DNA of 64,000 nt, from the NCBI RefSeq assembly GCF_009817885.1, contig NZ_CP041764.1, positions 2,914,001-2,978,000 of the forward strand. Direction: 5' to 3'. This stretch comes from Serratia rhizosphaerae (lineage in GTDB: Bacteria; Pseudomonadota; Gammaproteobacteria; Enterobacterales; Enterobacteriaceae). This document shows positions 49,492-58,634 of this stretch, piece after piece (position 1 is the first letter of the stretch; every line of letters begins with the position of its first letter). Both the position numbers and the translations under genes were made by a program. Under the pieces are notes generated by a model. It saw only the letters and a program-made list of their open reading frames with translations. It was not told where the DNA came from and did no database searches.

Positions 49492-50214
49492 ATGGATACG
49501 TCATTACTGGCTTCACTGGACAAGGAAGGGCAGGACAAATTCAGACAGGCCATTGCGGCCTTGCAGGGAGATGTGAGTGCAGCAGCAACGGTGTTATATG
49601 TTGATCCGAAGCTTCGTCTCGAGTATTCCCGTAGAATAAAAGCCATGTCGACGGATTTATCTAGTAAGGCAGTTCACGGTCTCATCACTTGGGAGCAGGC
49701 CGCTGCAGAAGCTAATTTGACGCGAAATTCGATTATGGAATTAATTCGTAATCGGAGTACACCTGTAGGGCAGGCCTTGGCGCAGAGACTCAAACAACAG
49801 GGTAAAACGTTGAATGAGCTGATCGCGTACAAAACAAAAGCGGTGTATGGGCCTCAGGCAAACTTCAAAAGTCTCTCTGAAACGCAGAAAAATAAGGTTT
49901 ATGGTGCAGTTGTTGAGTCTGCCGGAAAATCAAATCCTCAGGTTAACCTCAAAATGCAGCGCCTGTCGGCGACCGGACGTGGTTTGATTTTCCTCACATT
50001 AGCAATTGCGGTGTACGAGATTTACGATGCCGATGATAAAACCAAAGAGACAAAACGGCAGATTGCCATTGGCGGTGCAGGGATCGCGGGAGGATGGGCG
50101 GGCGGCGCTATCGCGGGTTTGATGTGTGGGCCTGGAGCTCCAGTTTGTGTTGTTGTCGGTGGTTTTGTTGGCGGTGCACTTGCTGCTTGGGAAATGAGCA
50201 CTATGTGGGGTTAG
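49492..50214 (+). CDS. Glycine-zipper membrane protein, toxin-like
   Basis: 240 aa. Residues about 1-160 are soluble and helical ('WEQAAAEANLTRNSIMELIR', 'QALAQRLKQQGKTLNELIAY'). The C-terminal 80 residues hold a hydrophobic helix 'GLIFLTLAIAVYEIYDA', then Gly/Ala-rich helices ('IAIGGAGIAGGWAGGAIAGL', 'VCVVVGGFVGGALAAWEM') of the glycine-zipper kind seen in secreted pore-forming effectors. No signal peptide. The next gene starts 1 nt after its stop. Lower GC than the tra genes and own promoter suggest acquired cargo. Toxin, entry-exclusion factor or phage-related membrane protein are all possible; I do not recognise the family. Confidence 0.6.
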   Translation: MDTSLLASLDKEGQDKFRQAIAALQGDVSAAATVLYVDPKLRLEYSRRIKAMSTDLSSKAVHGLITWEQAAAEANLTRNSIMELIRNRSTPVGQALAQRLKQQGKTLNELIAYKTKAVYGPQANFKSLSETQKNKVYGAVVESAGKSNPQVNLKMQRLSATGRGLIFLTLAIAVYEIYDADDKTKETKRQIAIGGAGIAGGWAGGAIAGLMCGPGAPVCVVVGGFVGGALAAWEMSTMWG

Positions 50215-50215
50215 T

Positions 50216-50692
50216 ATGTTTAGTGAAACCAAATCCATCTCTCTTAGTGATTTGAAACACGCAGCTAACACGAAGGATGGTTATGAAATCATGTTGTCGG
50301 GGCAGGGGACCGGTTTTTTTGTCCCCTTCCAGGTGTTGGAAGCTGCGGTCGCTATTGATAGCGAGCGGTTCTTGCTGTTTCTTACTGATGACACGCCTTA
50401 TGAAGAGGTGCTCAATATATCGCTCATGCATATGAATAAGGGGATCCTTGAGACAATATCACTGGGAGGAGCATATCTCACCGGGACCTTTAGTGAATTA
50501 CACGTGCTCCCCGAGGCCGTTGAGTTTAGTTTTATTGGTGATACTACGTGGAAGGTCGAAGTCACCGAACAACCCTTCTTGAGATTTCCTTTTGTCGGTG
50601 ACCCTCGCGGCGTTTCGCGATCGATGGGGCTAACTCATCACCTCAGAATTTCCGCCGATCCAGTTCCCGCCAGAGCTGATGGACGCCGTTAA
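50216..50692 (+). CDS. Hypothetical protein, possible immunity partner
   Basis: 158 aa, acidic, soluble, beta-rich ('SISLSDLKHAANTKDGYEIM', 'VAIDSERFLLFLTDD', 'VEFSFIGDTTWKVEVTEQP'). No signal or membrane segment. Starts 1 nt after the glycine-zipper gene, so translation is coupled. The pairing of a membrane-active protein with a small acidic protein is typical of effector/immunity pairs, but nothing else supports that, and a soluble immunity protein for a pore-former would be unusual. Confidence 0.5.
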   Translation: MFSETKSISLSDLKHAANTKDGYEIMLSGQGTGFFVPFQVLEAAVAIDSERFLLFLTDDTPYEEVLNISLMHMNKGILETISLGGAYLTGTFSELHVLPEAVEFSFIGDTTWKVEVTEQPFLRFPFVGDPRGVSRSMGLTHHLRISADPVPARADGRR

Positions 50693-50792
50693 CCAGATTA
50701 AAATTTTCATAATCCAATAAAGACTTCTTTGCTGTCTTTCTGACCATGTCGTAGCACCCTGTGTGGATTCTATCCATGCAGGAGTGCACGCC

Positions 50793-51197
50793 ATGAAAAT
50801 CAGCACGTTGCTGACGTTGTTCCCTCTGCTGATGCCGGCATCGGTGCTTGCCGGCACGGTACTCTATACCGATTCCCACCACCCTCCGAGCAACATCGAT
50901 GCCTCGGTATCCGTGATTTATCTTGACGGTCCGGAACAGCTGCAGAAGCAAATGTTCGGCGAGTTGTCGTCAAACCCGGATGAAGCCGAGCGCCAGGCGC
51001 AAGCCGTGCTGAAATCACCGCAATGGCAGGCGAACGAGCAGCAGCTGGCCACCGTTTACCGTGCGGTGGTGCGTGCCTGGGAACTGGGCGTCAAAAAAGT
51101 GCCGGCGGTGGTGTTTGATGACACCGATGTGGTGTACGGCACTTCGGATGTTGCGCAGGCTGTGGCGCTGCGCGTCCAGGCGCAGGGAGGACAGTGA
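50793..51197 (+). CDS. ICE protein, PFL_4709 family (TIGR03757)
   Basis: 134 aa from ATG 50793 with signal peptide ending ASVLA. 'GTVLYTDSHHPPSNIDASVS' and 'GVKKVPAVVFDDTDVVYGTS' show the thioredoxin-like TrbC/TraW-type family. Periplasmic partner of the TraU-like protein. CAGGAG lies upstream. Confidence 0.85.
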   Translation: MKISTLLTLFPLLMPASVLAGTVLYTDSHHPPSNIDASVSVIYLDGPEQLQKQMFGELSSNPDEAERQAQAVLKSPQWQANEQQLATVYRAVVRAWELGVKKVPAVVFDDTDVVYGTSDVAQAVALRVQAQGGQ

Positions 51198-51198
51198 T

Positions 51199-52206
51199 AT
51201 GCAATACCTCCTCCCCGATGCATCGCTTCCCGGCCAGTCCCGCCTGAACCTCAAATCCCTCGGTATGGCCATGATGCTGTCAGTGGCCAGCGTGCCGGCC
51301 GCAAATGCCGCGCTGAACAGCGCGCAGATTGTTGCCAGTGCCGTGTCGCAGGCCTGTATCAGCTGGCGTGTGTCCGGCATTTGTTATTGGATGTTTTGCG
51401 GCTTGCACGGCTGTACGGTGCGGACTTCGGTCAAGGTAACGCACTTTATCCCTGAGGCGGTGGTCTCGACCTACAACAGTCAGGGCGGCAATCCCTGGCG
51501 TGAGATGTCGATGGTCAGCCAGGCCTCCGGCGGCCTGGAGAGCAGTATCACCGGCGCGCTGAGCGGCGTATCCGCCGGCGGCGGCAATAACGAGCTGAAA
51601 ACCCCCGGGCAGCGCAAAACCAACCTGCATTTCAAATATGCCGATGCCATTGGCCATCCGGCGACGTCCATTATCGGCGGCAGCATCCCCGGGTATTCCT
51701 GCCGCAGCGCCGCCATGCCGTTTGTGCCGTATTTCCTCAGCACGCTCGACAGTCTGGCATGGCGTACCGGCATGCCCGAGTCCCTGTATCCCGAAGCCCT
51801 GGTGCCTGGCCAACGCGAGATTGGCAGCCAGGCCGGCGCCAACATGTGGGGCAACGTTTACCCCCGGTCGGGATTTGTGACCCAGGTTGATGATGACAAG
51901 GCTGGCGCCCTGGTGGCGCAGCGGGTGGCGGACATCATCACCCGTTCTGGCCAGCCCCACGTCTACCAACCCTTGATGGGCCAACGCTCGGAGGGGTATT
52001 GGCCTCCGGGGGCGGTTAAGGAGAACACCGGTACCAGCAACCACAAATGGCAGCGCCTGGCGCCGCAGCTTAGCCAGTCCTGCGCCGTGTTCCCGGACGG
52101 TGACCATCCGGCGGCAGCGGATGCGAACGCTGCCTTTGCCCTGTGGCGACCCTACAGCTGCTGCCAGCGCCGCGGGCAGCGTTTCCTCTACAGCACGGAC
52201 TTTTGA
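51199..52206 (+). CDS. TraU-like transfer protein, PFL_4710 family (TIGR03756)
   Basis: 335 aa from ATG 51199. A signal-like helix 'LGMAMMLSVASVPAANAAL' near 21-38, then Cys-rich TraU-type sequence: 'ACISWRVSGICYWMFCGLHG', 'IPGYSCRSAAMP', 'WRPYSCCQRRGQRF'. TraU proteins act in DNA transfer and depend on disulfide bonds. GGGAGG precedes the start. Confidence 0.85.
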   Translation: MQYLLPDASLPGQSRLNLKSLGMAMMLSVASVPAANAALNSAQIVASAVSQACISWRVSGICYWMFCGLHGCTVRTSVKVTHFIPEAVVSTYNSQGGNPWREMSMVSQASGGLESSITGALSGVSAGGGNNELKTPGQRKTNLHFKYADAIGHPATSIIGGSIPGYSCRSAAMPFVPYFLSTLDSLAWRTGMPESLYPEALVPGQREIGSQAGANMWGNVYPRSGFVTQVDDDKAGALVAQRVADIITRSGQPHVYQPLMGQRSEGYWPPGAVKENTGTSNHKWQRLAPQLSQSCAVFPDGDHPAAADANAAFALWRPYSCCQRRGQRFLYSTDF

Positions 52207-52216
52207 GGCATGAACG

Positions 52217-53698
52217 ATGAATAACACGATGAATAAATCTCTCTGGGGACGGCGCAGCCTGCTGTCTCTGCTGATTGCCGGCAGCCTGACGCTGGCCGGC
52301 GTGAACGCGCACGCTGACGACAATGACGATAACGGCACCCTGTTTGGCATTTCGTTGCCCCAGGTGAATGACAGCAACGTGGGGTACGGGAAGAGCGCCA
52401 GCGGCGCGGTCTCGGACAAATTGTTTTACTCCCTGGGCGGCGGCTCGGTGATTTCACAGCCGGCGACGCGCGGCAACATGCAGCGGCTGGGCATGAACCT
52501 GGGCTGGAGCTCGGATTTGATGTGCGGCAACTTCGACCTGAAAACGACGATCGGCAATCAGCTTAACGGTGTCACTGACGGGTTCAAGAATCTGATGAGT
52601 GACGTTATCCAGGGCGCCACCGGTGCGGTGGCCAGCCTGCCGGCGATGGCCATCCAGCGCGCGAATCCGGGGCTGTATGAAATGCTGACCAACGGGGTGT
52701 TGCAAGGCGGCGTCGCGTTCGACAAGGCGCAGCTCAACTGCCAGAACCTCTCCAAACGCATGATGGACATGGCCGATACCGGCGCCTGGTCGCAGGCCGC
52801 CGCAATGGAAGAGGCCAAGAGCCTGGTCAACAGCAGCGGCGGCGATGCCGTCCGCTCGATGAATGCGACGGAGAAGGTGACCGGTCAGTCCGGGCAGACA
52901 TGGATTGGCGGGCAGAAACGTGGCGGCTCTGGCCAGCCGGCCATCAAGCCGACCCATGACCTGGCGGCTGCCGGCTACAACATGATGAATGCGCTGCCTG
53001 TCACCAGTACCTCCGGCGTGTCCGGCAGCAGCTGCACCGGCGGTGCCTGCGCCAAATACGCCAGCAGCGAGGAGGCCGCGGCCGCAGTGGTGAAAGTGCT
53101 GGGCGACACGTCATTACGCACCTGTAAGGACGCGTCGCAATGCACCAGTGGCGAAGGCGATGAGCAGCCGGGCAGCACCGTGGCCGGCACCGGGTTTGCC
53201 CCGATGCTGGAAGAGGCCACCAAGGCCAATAATGAGCAGTTGGCCAAGTTGGTAAACGGCGCCGAAAAGCCAACCACCGCGAACCTGGCCAAACTGAAAA
53301 CCGGCAGCCTGGCGGTGACGGCCGGTGTGGTGCGCGCGCTGCAGCGCGACCCGGATAATGCGGCCCTGGTCGGGCGTCTCGCCAGCGAGCTGGCGATGGC
53401 CGATACCATCGAGACGGCCTTCCTGATGCGCCGCATGATCACCACCGGCATGTCCGAACCGAACGCGGCCGCACAGAAGGTGGCGATGCAAGAGGGTGAC
53501 CGCCGCATCGAAGCGCTCGATCGCGAAATCACGGCGCTGAAAAACGAGATGGAGATGAAACGTGAAATCTCCCGCAATGCGGTGCTGACCATTATCGATC
53601 GCGAGAACAACCGCGCCGAAACCAACCCGCAGCGTCAGTCTGCAGACAGCCCGGATACCAAGTTTAATCAGCTGGCCGTGCCGGAAACTGACCAGTGA
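52217..53698 (+). CDS. TraH-like transfer protein, PFL_4711 family (TIGR03755)
   Basis: 493 aa with signal peptide ending VNAHA. 'DKLFYSLGGGSVISQPATRG' and 'GWSSDLMCGNFDLKTTIGNQ' start the mature part; a C-terminal coiled coil ('RRIEALDREITALKNEMEMK') closes it. The corresponding TraH proteins are periplasmic pilus-assembly factors. Confidence 0.87.
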   Translation: MNNTMNKSLWGRRSLLSLLIAGSLTLAGVNAHADDNDDNGTLFGISLPQVNDSNVGYGKSASGAVSDKLFYSLGGGSVISQPATRGNMQRLGMNLGWSSDLMCGNFDLKTTIGNQLNGVTDGFKNLMSDVIQGATGAVASLPAMAIQRANPGLYEMLTNGVLQGGVAFDKAQLNCQNLSKRMMDMADTGAWSQAAAMEEAKSLVNSSGGDAVRSMNATEKVTGQSGQTWIGGQKRGGSGQPAIKPTHDLAAAGYNMMNALPVTSTSGVSGSSCTGGACAKYASSEEAAAAVVKVLGDTSLRTCKDASQCTSGEGDEQPGSTVAGTGFAPMLEEATKANNEQLAKLVNGAEKPTTANLAKLKTGSLAVTAGVVRALQRDPDNAALVGRLASELAMADTIETAFLMRRMITTGMSEPNAAAQKVAMQEGDRRIEALDREITALKNEMEMKREISRNAVLTIIDRENNRAETNPQRQSADSPDTKFNQLAVPETDQ

Positions 53699-53712
53699 GT
53701 GTGGAGACATCT

Positions 53713-54084
53713 ATGACGAAATCAGAGAACAAAGACCTGTTGCCCCGTCGGGGCGGCAGGTTTGGCCGGGGAGTCAAACGTTTCCTGCAGCTGCTTGCCA
53801 TGCTTGTGGTCGCCATGGTCATGGCGCTGGGGCTCGCACACTGGGGCGTTAACCATCCCGGTGAAACCGCAGCGCTGCGTAGCTGGGTGCATAGCACCCG
53901 TTACGGCTGGCTATTCTGGCGTCTGGCGCTTTATGCTGCGCTTGCCTGGGCATTATGGAAAATCTGGCACGCACCGGGCGTTAAGCCGGAACATCGGCAG
54001 CCCCTCAAGCGCATGGTCATCGTGTGCGCGGTCTTTGCCCTGGCGTGTGAATACTCCATCTTCGGTGGAGGGCTGACGCTATGA
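53713..54084 (+). CDS. ICE small membrane protein upstream of TraG
   Basis: 123 aa from ATG 53713 (GGAGA upstream); GTG 53695 overlaps the TraH-like stop but lacks an SD. Three hydrophobic helices ('FLQLLAMLVVAMVMALGLAH', 'YGWLFWRLALYAALAWALW', 'MVIVCAVFALACEYSIFG'). Overlaps TraG by 4 nt. Confidence 0.7.
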   Translation: MTKSENKDLLPRRGGRFGRGVKRFLQLLAMLVVAMVMALGLAHWGVNHPGETAALRSWVHSTRYGWLFWRLALYAALAWALWKIWHAPGVKPEHRQPLKRMVIVCAVFALACEYSIFGGGLTL

Positions 54085-55619
54085 TGACCAACAGTTATCT
54101 GGAGTATTTCCTGACGCTGCTCGGCTGGATCGTGAACAACGGCCTGTGGGAGCTGCTGGTCAGTACGGGGTTATTCGTGCTGCCGCTGCTGTTCAAGGTC
54201 GTTGGGATCTGGTTGAAGGTCCGGGAAGAGGGGGAAGATGAAGGCAACAAGGGGATGCTGTCCCTGCCGCGCATCGAGAACCTGCTCTATGGTGCATTTT
54301 TCGTGATGCTTGCCTGTTGCCTGCCGCTGATGAATGTCAGCCTGGACACCATCAAGTATGACAGCAGCCGGGCGAGCACCTGCGGCACCTGGACACCGAA
54401 GAAACCGGATGAGACGGGGTATGCGAATATCATGTCGAGCATGAACGGTCAGACGGCGAAGGTGCCGGTGTGGTGGCTGGTCGTGCATAAATTGTCGAAG
54501 GGGTTCACCGCGGTGGCTGTAGCTAACATTCCGTGTCGGCCGGATCTGCGACAAGTCCGTTTTGAGGTTCAGCACAGCCGGGTCAACAACCCGGCGCTGG
54601 CGAAGGAGCTGCAGGACTTCACCAATGACTGCTATGCGCTGGCATTGTACACCTGGCAGAACCGTGACCAGGGGCAGACGACGGACAAGGCAACATTGCG
54701 TGATATCGAGTGGCTGGGGTCGAAAACCTTCCTGAACGGCGGGTACTACAACAACCTGCAGTCGAAAACGCCGCGCGCCAGCTTCCCATGGAATGAATCA
54801 CGGGACAGTGGCCGGGCTAACACCGGCCGGGGGGGATACCCGACCTGCAGCGAGTGGTGGTCGGCAGCCGATACCGGTCTGGAGGCCCGGGTGGTGAAGC
54901 AGGTCGATCCGGGTGTGATGCTGCGGATGTCCGCCGCGCTCAAGATGATGGGGGAGAACAACGCCGAATATAAAGAGGCAGTGGTGCGTCGCCTGGTCAG
55001 TCCGGATAACCTGACGGTTTCCCAGGGCGGGCGCGCTTATGCCGGCTATGGTGGCAACGCTGACTTCACCATGGACAACTCGGTTAACCGCGTTGCATCA
55101 ACCGGTGGAACCGCGCTGGGAAGCCTGGCGGCATTCCCTGCCTTCGATGCGATGCGGCAGGCGCTGCCGATGGTACAGGCAATCCTGTTAATGGCGGTTT
55201 ACATTATGATCCCGCTAATCCTAGCCTTCGCGGCATACAATTATGCTTCAGTGATCACAATGACGTTCGTGGTATTTGCTCTCAATTTCCTGACGTTCTG
55301 GTGGGAACTGGCGCGTTGGCTGGACAGTTGGTTGCTGGAAGCGCTTTACAGCTCAGACTCGCACAGTCGCTGGAATGTGGCCGGCTTTCAGAATAGCTCT
55401 GATGACTTAATCATGAACCTAGTTATGGGTTGTATGTTTATCGTGTTGCCGGCAGTGTGGTTAGGGGCATTGTCCTGGGCCGGGGTAAGTGTGGGGCAAT
55501 CTGTTGGTGCAGCAATGAAGGGAGGAGTGGAAACTGCTCATAATACAGGTGGTAAATTGGGGGGAACTGTAGAAGGTGCTATCGGTCAGAAGGCAGGGAA
55601 AGGTATGACTGGAGGGTAA
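54081..55619 (+). CDS. traG: TraG-like inner-membrane transfer protein
   Basis: 512 aa. Membrane helices at 5-35 and 70-90, a long periplasmic loop with 'SRASTCGTWTPKKPDETGYA', then a C-terminal membrane block ('QAILLMAVYIMIPLILAFAA', 'TMTFVVFALNFLTFWWELAR') and a Gly-rich tail. TraG-N family proteins act in mating-pair stabilisation. Last gene of the tra block, followed by the convergent DUF3742 gene. Confidence 0.88.
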   Translation: MMTNSYLEYFLTLLGWIVNNGLWELLVSTGLFVLPLLFKVVGIWLKVREEGEDEGNKGMLSLPRIENLLYGAFFVMLACCLPLMNVSLDTIKYDSSRASTCGTWTPKKPDETGYANIMSSMNGQTAKVPVWWLVVHKLSKGFTAVAVANIPCRPDLRQVRFEVQHSRVNNPALAKELQDFTNDCYALALYTWQNRDQGQTTDKATLRDIEWLGSKTFLNGGYYNNLQSKTPRASFPWNESRDSGRANTGRGGYPTCSEWWSAADTGLEARVVKQVDPGVMLRMSAALKMMGENNAEYKEAVVRRLVSPDNLTVSQGGRAYAGYGGNADFTMDNSVNRVASTGGTALGSLAAFPAFDAMRQALPMVQAILLMAVYIMIPLILAFAAYNYASVITMTFVVFALNFLTFWWELARWLDSWLLEALYSSDSHSRWNVAGFQNSSDDLIMNLVMGCMFIVLPAVWLGALSWAGVSVGQSVGAAMKGGVETAHNTGGKLGGTVEGAIGQKAGKGMTGG

Positions 55620-55657
55620 TCAGAACAGAAATTTGCTGGGGAGTGGTGCTCCCCAGC

Positions 55658-56041
55658 CTAGTCTTTCCATTCATTGTATCTATGCGGATTATATTCTCTT
55701 CCACTGAAGCTATCTTGCTGCCAACTATGGTAGGTTTTCTCTTCATTGTTGCTGGTTAATGTGGTCTCTCCAGAAGATACCGCTCCAGTAACAAAAAGTA
55801 TAAGAGCACCAAGGAGTACAGCTGAACTTGCAATGAACAACCCGCCGAACACAAGCGCTGCCAGTATGATTATACCGAACGCTATCATTGGAATATGTCC
55901 AGCCCATTTAGGAATATTTACTTTCTGAGCCTTGGACACGCAGGCACGATCCCACTTCAGGACGGTACTCTCAAGGCGCTTCCATCGGCTTGCCATGCGC
56001 ACGCCACGCCGATAGGCGTGGTGCTGTGTTGCATCATCCAT
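55658..56041 (-). CDS. DUF3742-family membrane protein
   Basis: 127 aa from ATG 56041 with AAGGAG 5 nt upstream; a GTG at 56047 is less likely. Two adjacent membrane helices ('IPMIAFGIIILAALVFGGLF', 'ASSAVLLGALILFVTGAVS') and a polar tail. DUF3742 genes usually end the tra block of PFGI-1 ICEs in this orientation. Role unknown. Confidence 0.8.
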   Translation of the reverse strand: MDDATQHHAYRRGVRMASRWKRLESTVLKWDRACVSKAQKVNIPKWAGHIPMIAFGIIILAALVFGGLFIASSAVLLGALILFVTGAVSSGETTLTSNNEEKTYHSWQQDSFSGREYNPHRYNEWKD

Positions 56042-56620
56042 AATCACTCCTTAACCAGATGATAGCCCAATCCCATTCTAGCTTAAATAATAATCAATTG
56101 CTATTTATCTGGTTTCTGAGTGAGCGGTTTTACTGTTGCTGGGTAAGATCACAGTGCCCTCTGTAATTGCCTGAGATGAAGTGGGATCTTGAAACTATTG
56201 AGTATTTATGAACAACTCATATTGAAAAACCGTTATTGAACCTCTGAGTGAGCATTCGCCTGGGTGTGGTGAGTCGCTCCTAGGAGGAAAACAATACATC
56301 GGTTGCCCCAAGGTTGTATTTATTTATAAATAAAAAAGCAAGTGTTCTATCATCAGATAGCTGTCAAAATAGTAATCAAATTCAATTTTGTTGGTGGGGG
56401 TGCTGATGTTTTTATGAAAAATAATGGTTGCTTTCTACCTTACTAGCTCACTGTTTTACCAGTATTGGTTTTCCTTTCCTTCCAATGAATACGGTAAGTT
56501 TTGTCCACTCTAGAGCTGTTATCTGATAGAGTGTTGTAATGTTTGGTCTTATCTTTCTTGTATATATTGAACTATCCGGAGGGGATAGGGAGTTTGGGAT
56601 ACATGTTTTAGGTGTTATCT
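56042..56620. other. AT-rich gap between the transfer block and cargo
   Basis: About 580 bases of lower GC. I see no coding frame of note, no hairpin with T-run and no clear repeat. It should contain the promoter of the DUF3302/HlyD operon. Marks the change from conserved backbone to cargo. Confidence 0.4.
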
Positions 56621-56998
56621 ATGTTTCTAGATTATATTGCACTGGCAATACTTGTTGTTGTGATTCTGGTTTTATTTTACGGAGTTATCGCTATCCACGA
56701 TATCCCTTATGAAATAGCAAAAGCACGTAAGCATCCTCACCAAGACTCTATCCATTATGCTGGCTGGGTGAGTCTGTTTACGCTCCATGTGCTGTGGCCT
56801 TTCCTATGGATTTGGGCCACACTATGGCGTGAAGATCGGGGGTGGGGAATACAAAGATTTAGTGAAGAACAATACGACTTGCATTCTCAGATGGCGTACA
56901 TCCTTGGTCTAATAGAACAGCTGAAGGATGAAGTTGATAGAATAAAAGAAATAGATGGATATACCTCTGATGCTGTTGCTGTGAAGAAGGGTAAATAA
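56621..56998 (+). CDS. DUF3302 (YiaW-like) inner-membrane protein
   Basis: 125 aa from ATG 56621 (AGGTG six nt upstream); GTG 56612 is an alternative. First helix 'IALAILVVVILVLFYGVIAI', conserved 'HDIPYEIAKARKHPHQ', second helix 'FTLHVLWPFLWIWATLW', then a cytoplasmic helical tail. In E. coli YiaW is encoded with the HlyD-type YiaV, the same pairing as here. Overlaps the next gene by 1 nt. Confidence 0.8.
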   Translation: MFLDYIALAILVVVILVLFYGVIAIHDIPYEIAKARKHPHQDSIHYAGWVSLFTLHVLWPFLWIWATLWREDRGWGIQRFSEEQYDLHSQMAYILGLIEQLKDEVDRIKEIDGYTSDAVAVKKGK

Positions 56999-58140
56999 TG
57001 GAAACGCTATTGTTACTTTGTTATTCCGCACTTTGCATCATTGTTTTTAAGATTTTCCGTATTCCGCTAAATAAATGGACAGTACCAACGGCAGTGCTGG
57101 GCGGAGTTGTTTTTATCAGCTTGATTATTTTGTTCATGAACTACAATCATCCATTTAGTGATATGGGAAAACAGGCTTACCGTACGGTACCAATTGTATC
57201 GCAGGTTCGCGGTAGAGTGATTGAAGTATCGGCGAAGCCCAATACGATGCTGAAGAAAGGCGATGTACTGTTCCGTATCGATCCTATACCCTTCCAGACT
57301 GAAGTGGATGATCTGCGAGCTCAGGTCAAAGAAGCTAATCAAGATGCACTGTCACTAAATGCTGGACTAAATAAAGCTCAAGCTGAGCTTAATAAAACCA
57401 TTGCAGATCGTGACAAAGCTAGACGTGAATATGCTCGCTACAAGGAAGGCTACATCCGAGGTGCTTTTTCTGATCAGGTGGTCGATACTCGCCGGCAGAC
57501 ATATAAATCTACTGAAGCGATTGTTACCGCAGCGCACGCGAAAGTTGAACGAGCGAAAAATAACCTTAATTCGAAATTGGGAGGTCAGAATACCAAAGTC
57601 GCCTCATTGTTAGCACAGTTACGTAAAGCAGAGTTTAGATTAGACAACACAGTTGTGCGTGCGCCATCCGCTGGCTATGTTAGCACTGTTGGCTTGCGTG
57701 AAGGCAGTATGTCCACGGCGTTGGGGCTTGCTCCAGTTATGACCTTTGTCCCAATTGATAGCGATAGGGCGCGCTCCTATGTGGCTGCATTTCGTCAGAA
57801 CTATACACAGAGGTTGCAGCCAGGTTATAAAGCGGAGTTGATGTTCTCTGCAGTTCCGGGGACTGTCTTCAGCGGTGAAGTGACAGAAGTGCTGCCTGCT
57901 ATTGGTGAAGGTCAATTCCAAGGGAAGGGACGACTTCTGACCACTATGGACTTGGTGGGGCAGGGGCGCGTGCTGGTCATTGTCAAAGCTACTGATCCGC
58001 GCCTTCAGGATTATAAATTACCCCTAGGAGTACAGGTCGGAATCGCAGTCTATTCCGAGTCTTTCAAAGAATTGTCATTGATCCGGAAAATTTTGCTTCG
58101 GATGGCAAGCTGGGAAAATTATTTCTTCCTAGAGCATTAA
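56998..58140 (+). CDS. HlyD/EmrA-type membrane fusion protein (YiaV-like)
   Basis: 380 aa. Two hydrophobic segments near the N-terminus ('LLLLCYSALCIIVFKIF', 'VLGGVVFISLIILFMNY'), lipoyl half-motif 'VRGRVIEVSAKPNTMLKKGD', 'VLFRIDPIPFQTEVDDLRA', a coiled-coil hairpin about 105-205, and 'TVVRAPSAGYVSTVGLREGS'. Adaptor proteins of this type bridge an inner-membrane exporter to an outer-membrane channel; no transporter gene is beside it, so with DUF3302 it may work alone or with a host pump. Confidence 0.85.
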   Translation: METLLLLCYSALCIIVFKIFRIPLNKWTVPTAVLGGVVFISLIILFMNYNHPFSDMGKQAYRTVPIVSQVRGRVIEVSAKPNTMLKKGDVLFRIDPIPFQTEVDDLRAQVKEANQDALSLNAGLNKAQAELNKTIADRDKARREYARYKEGYIRGAFSDQVVDTRRQTYKSTEAIVTAAHAKVERAKNNLNSKLGGQNTKVASLLAQLRKAEFRLDNTVVRAPSAGYVSTVGLREGSMSTALGLAPVMTFVPIDSDRARSYVAAFRQNYTQRLQPGYKAELMFSAVPGTVFSGEVTEVLPAIGEGQFQGKGRLLTTMDLVGQGRVLVIVKATDPRLQDYKLPLGVQVGIAVYSESFKELSLIRKILLRMASWENYFFLEH

Positions 58141-58634
58141 AATTAAAATGGTTATTACTTATGCTTATTCAATAGATAAATTATAGAAAACATCGGACTA
58201 AAATTTATCTTTCCCATGATACCGTAGGCACAAATGAAGAAATTACAATTAATAATTTTAATGATAAGGAAAACAAAGGATAAGAGAAACAATATTAACT
58301 AAAACGATGTGTGAAGGAGAAGGCTCTCTTAGATAGACTCTGTGGGGCGTTATCAATACTTAGCTGTTCACTTAGGATCTTTATTTTCATTATAGACCGC
58401 TTTACCAATGTTGTACTTCAGGATTCGAAGTCGGTACTTGGATGTTGTCCAAAATGATAAAATTGACAACACCACACATGAGATGTTTTATGTAATCTAC
58501 TCAGGATGTGGTGTTTATGTAGAGATAAAAACCTCACAAAAATGGCCGGAAACCACAATATCACTTACCCTTCGCTATTGGCGGGAGTATCCACCCGCTG
58601 ATGACATAAGGCCTATCCGCAGGTGGTTTCTTAC
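58141..58634. other. AT-rich gap with one doubtful ORF
   Basis: A 76-codon plus-strand frame at 58408-58638 (MLYFRIRSRYLDVV...) has no SD, no domain and overlaps the end of the next gene, so I do not call it. Nothing else recognisable. Confidence 0.3.

Noticed and set aside
51280..52419. Long minus-strand frame of 379 codons
   Set aside because: Shadow of the TraU-like and TraH-like genes.
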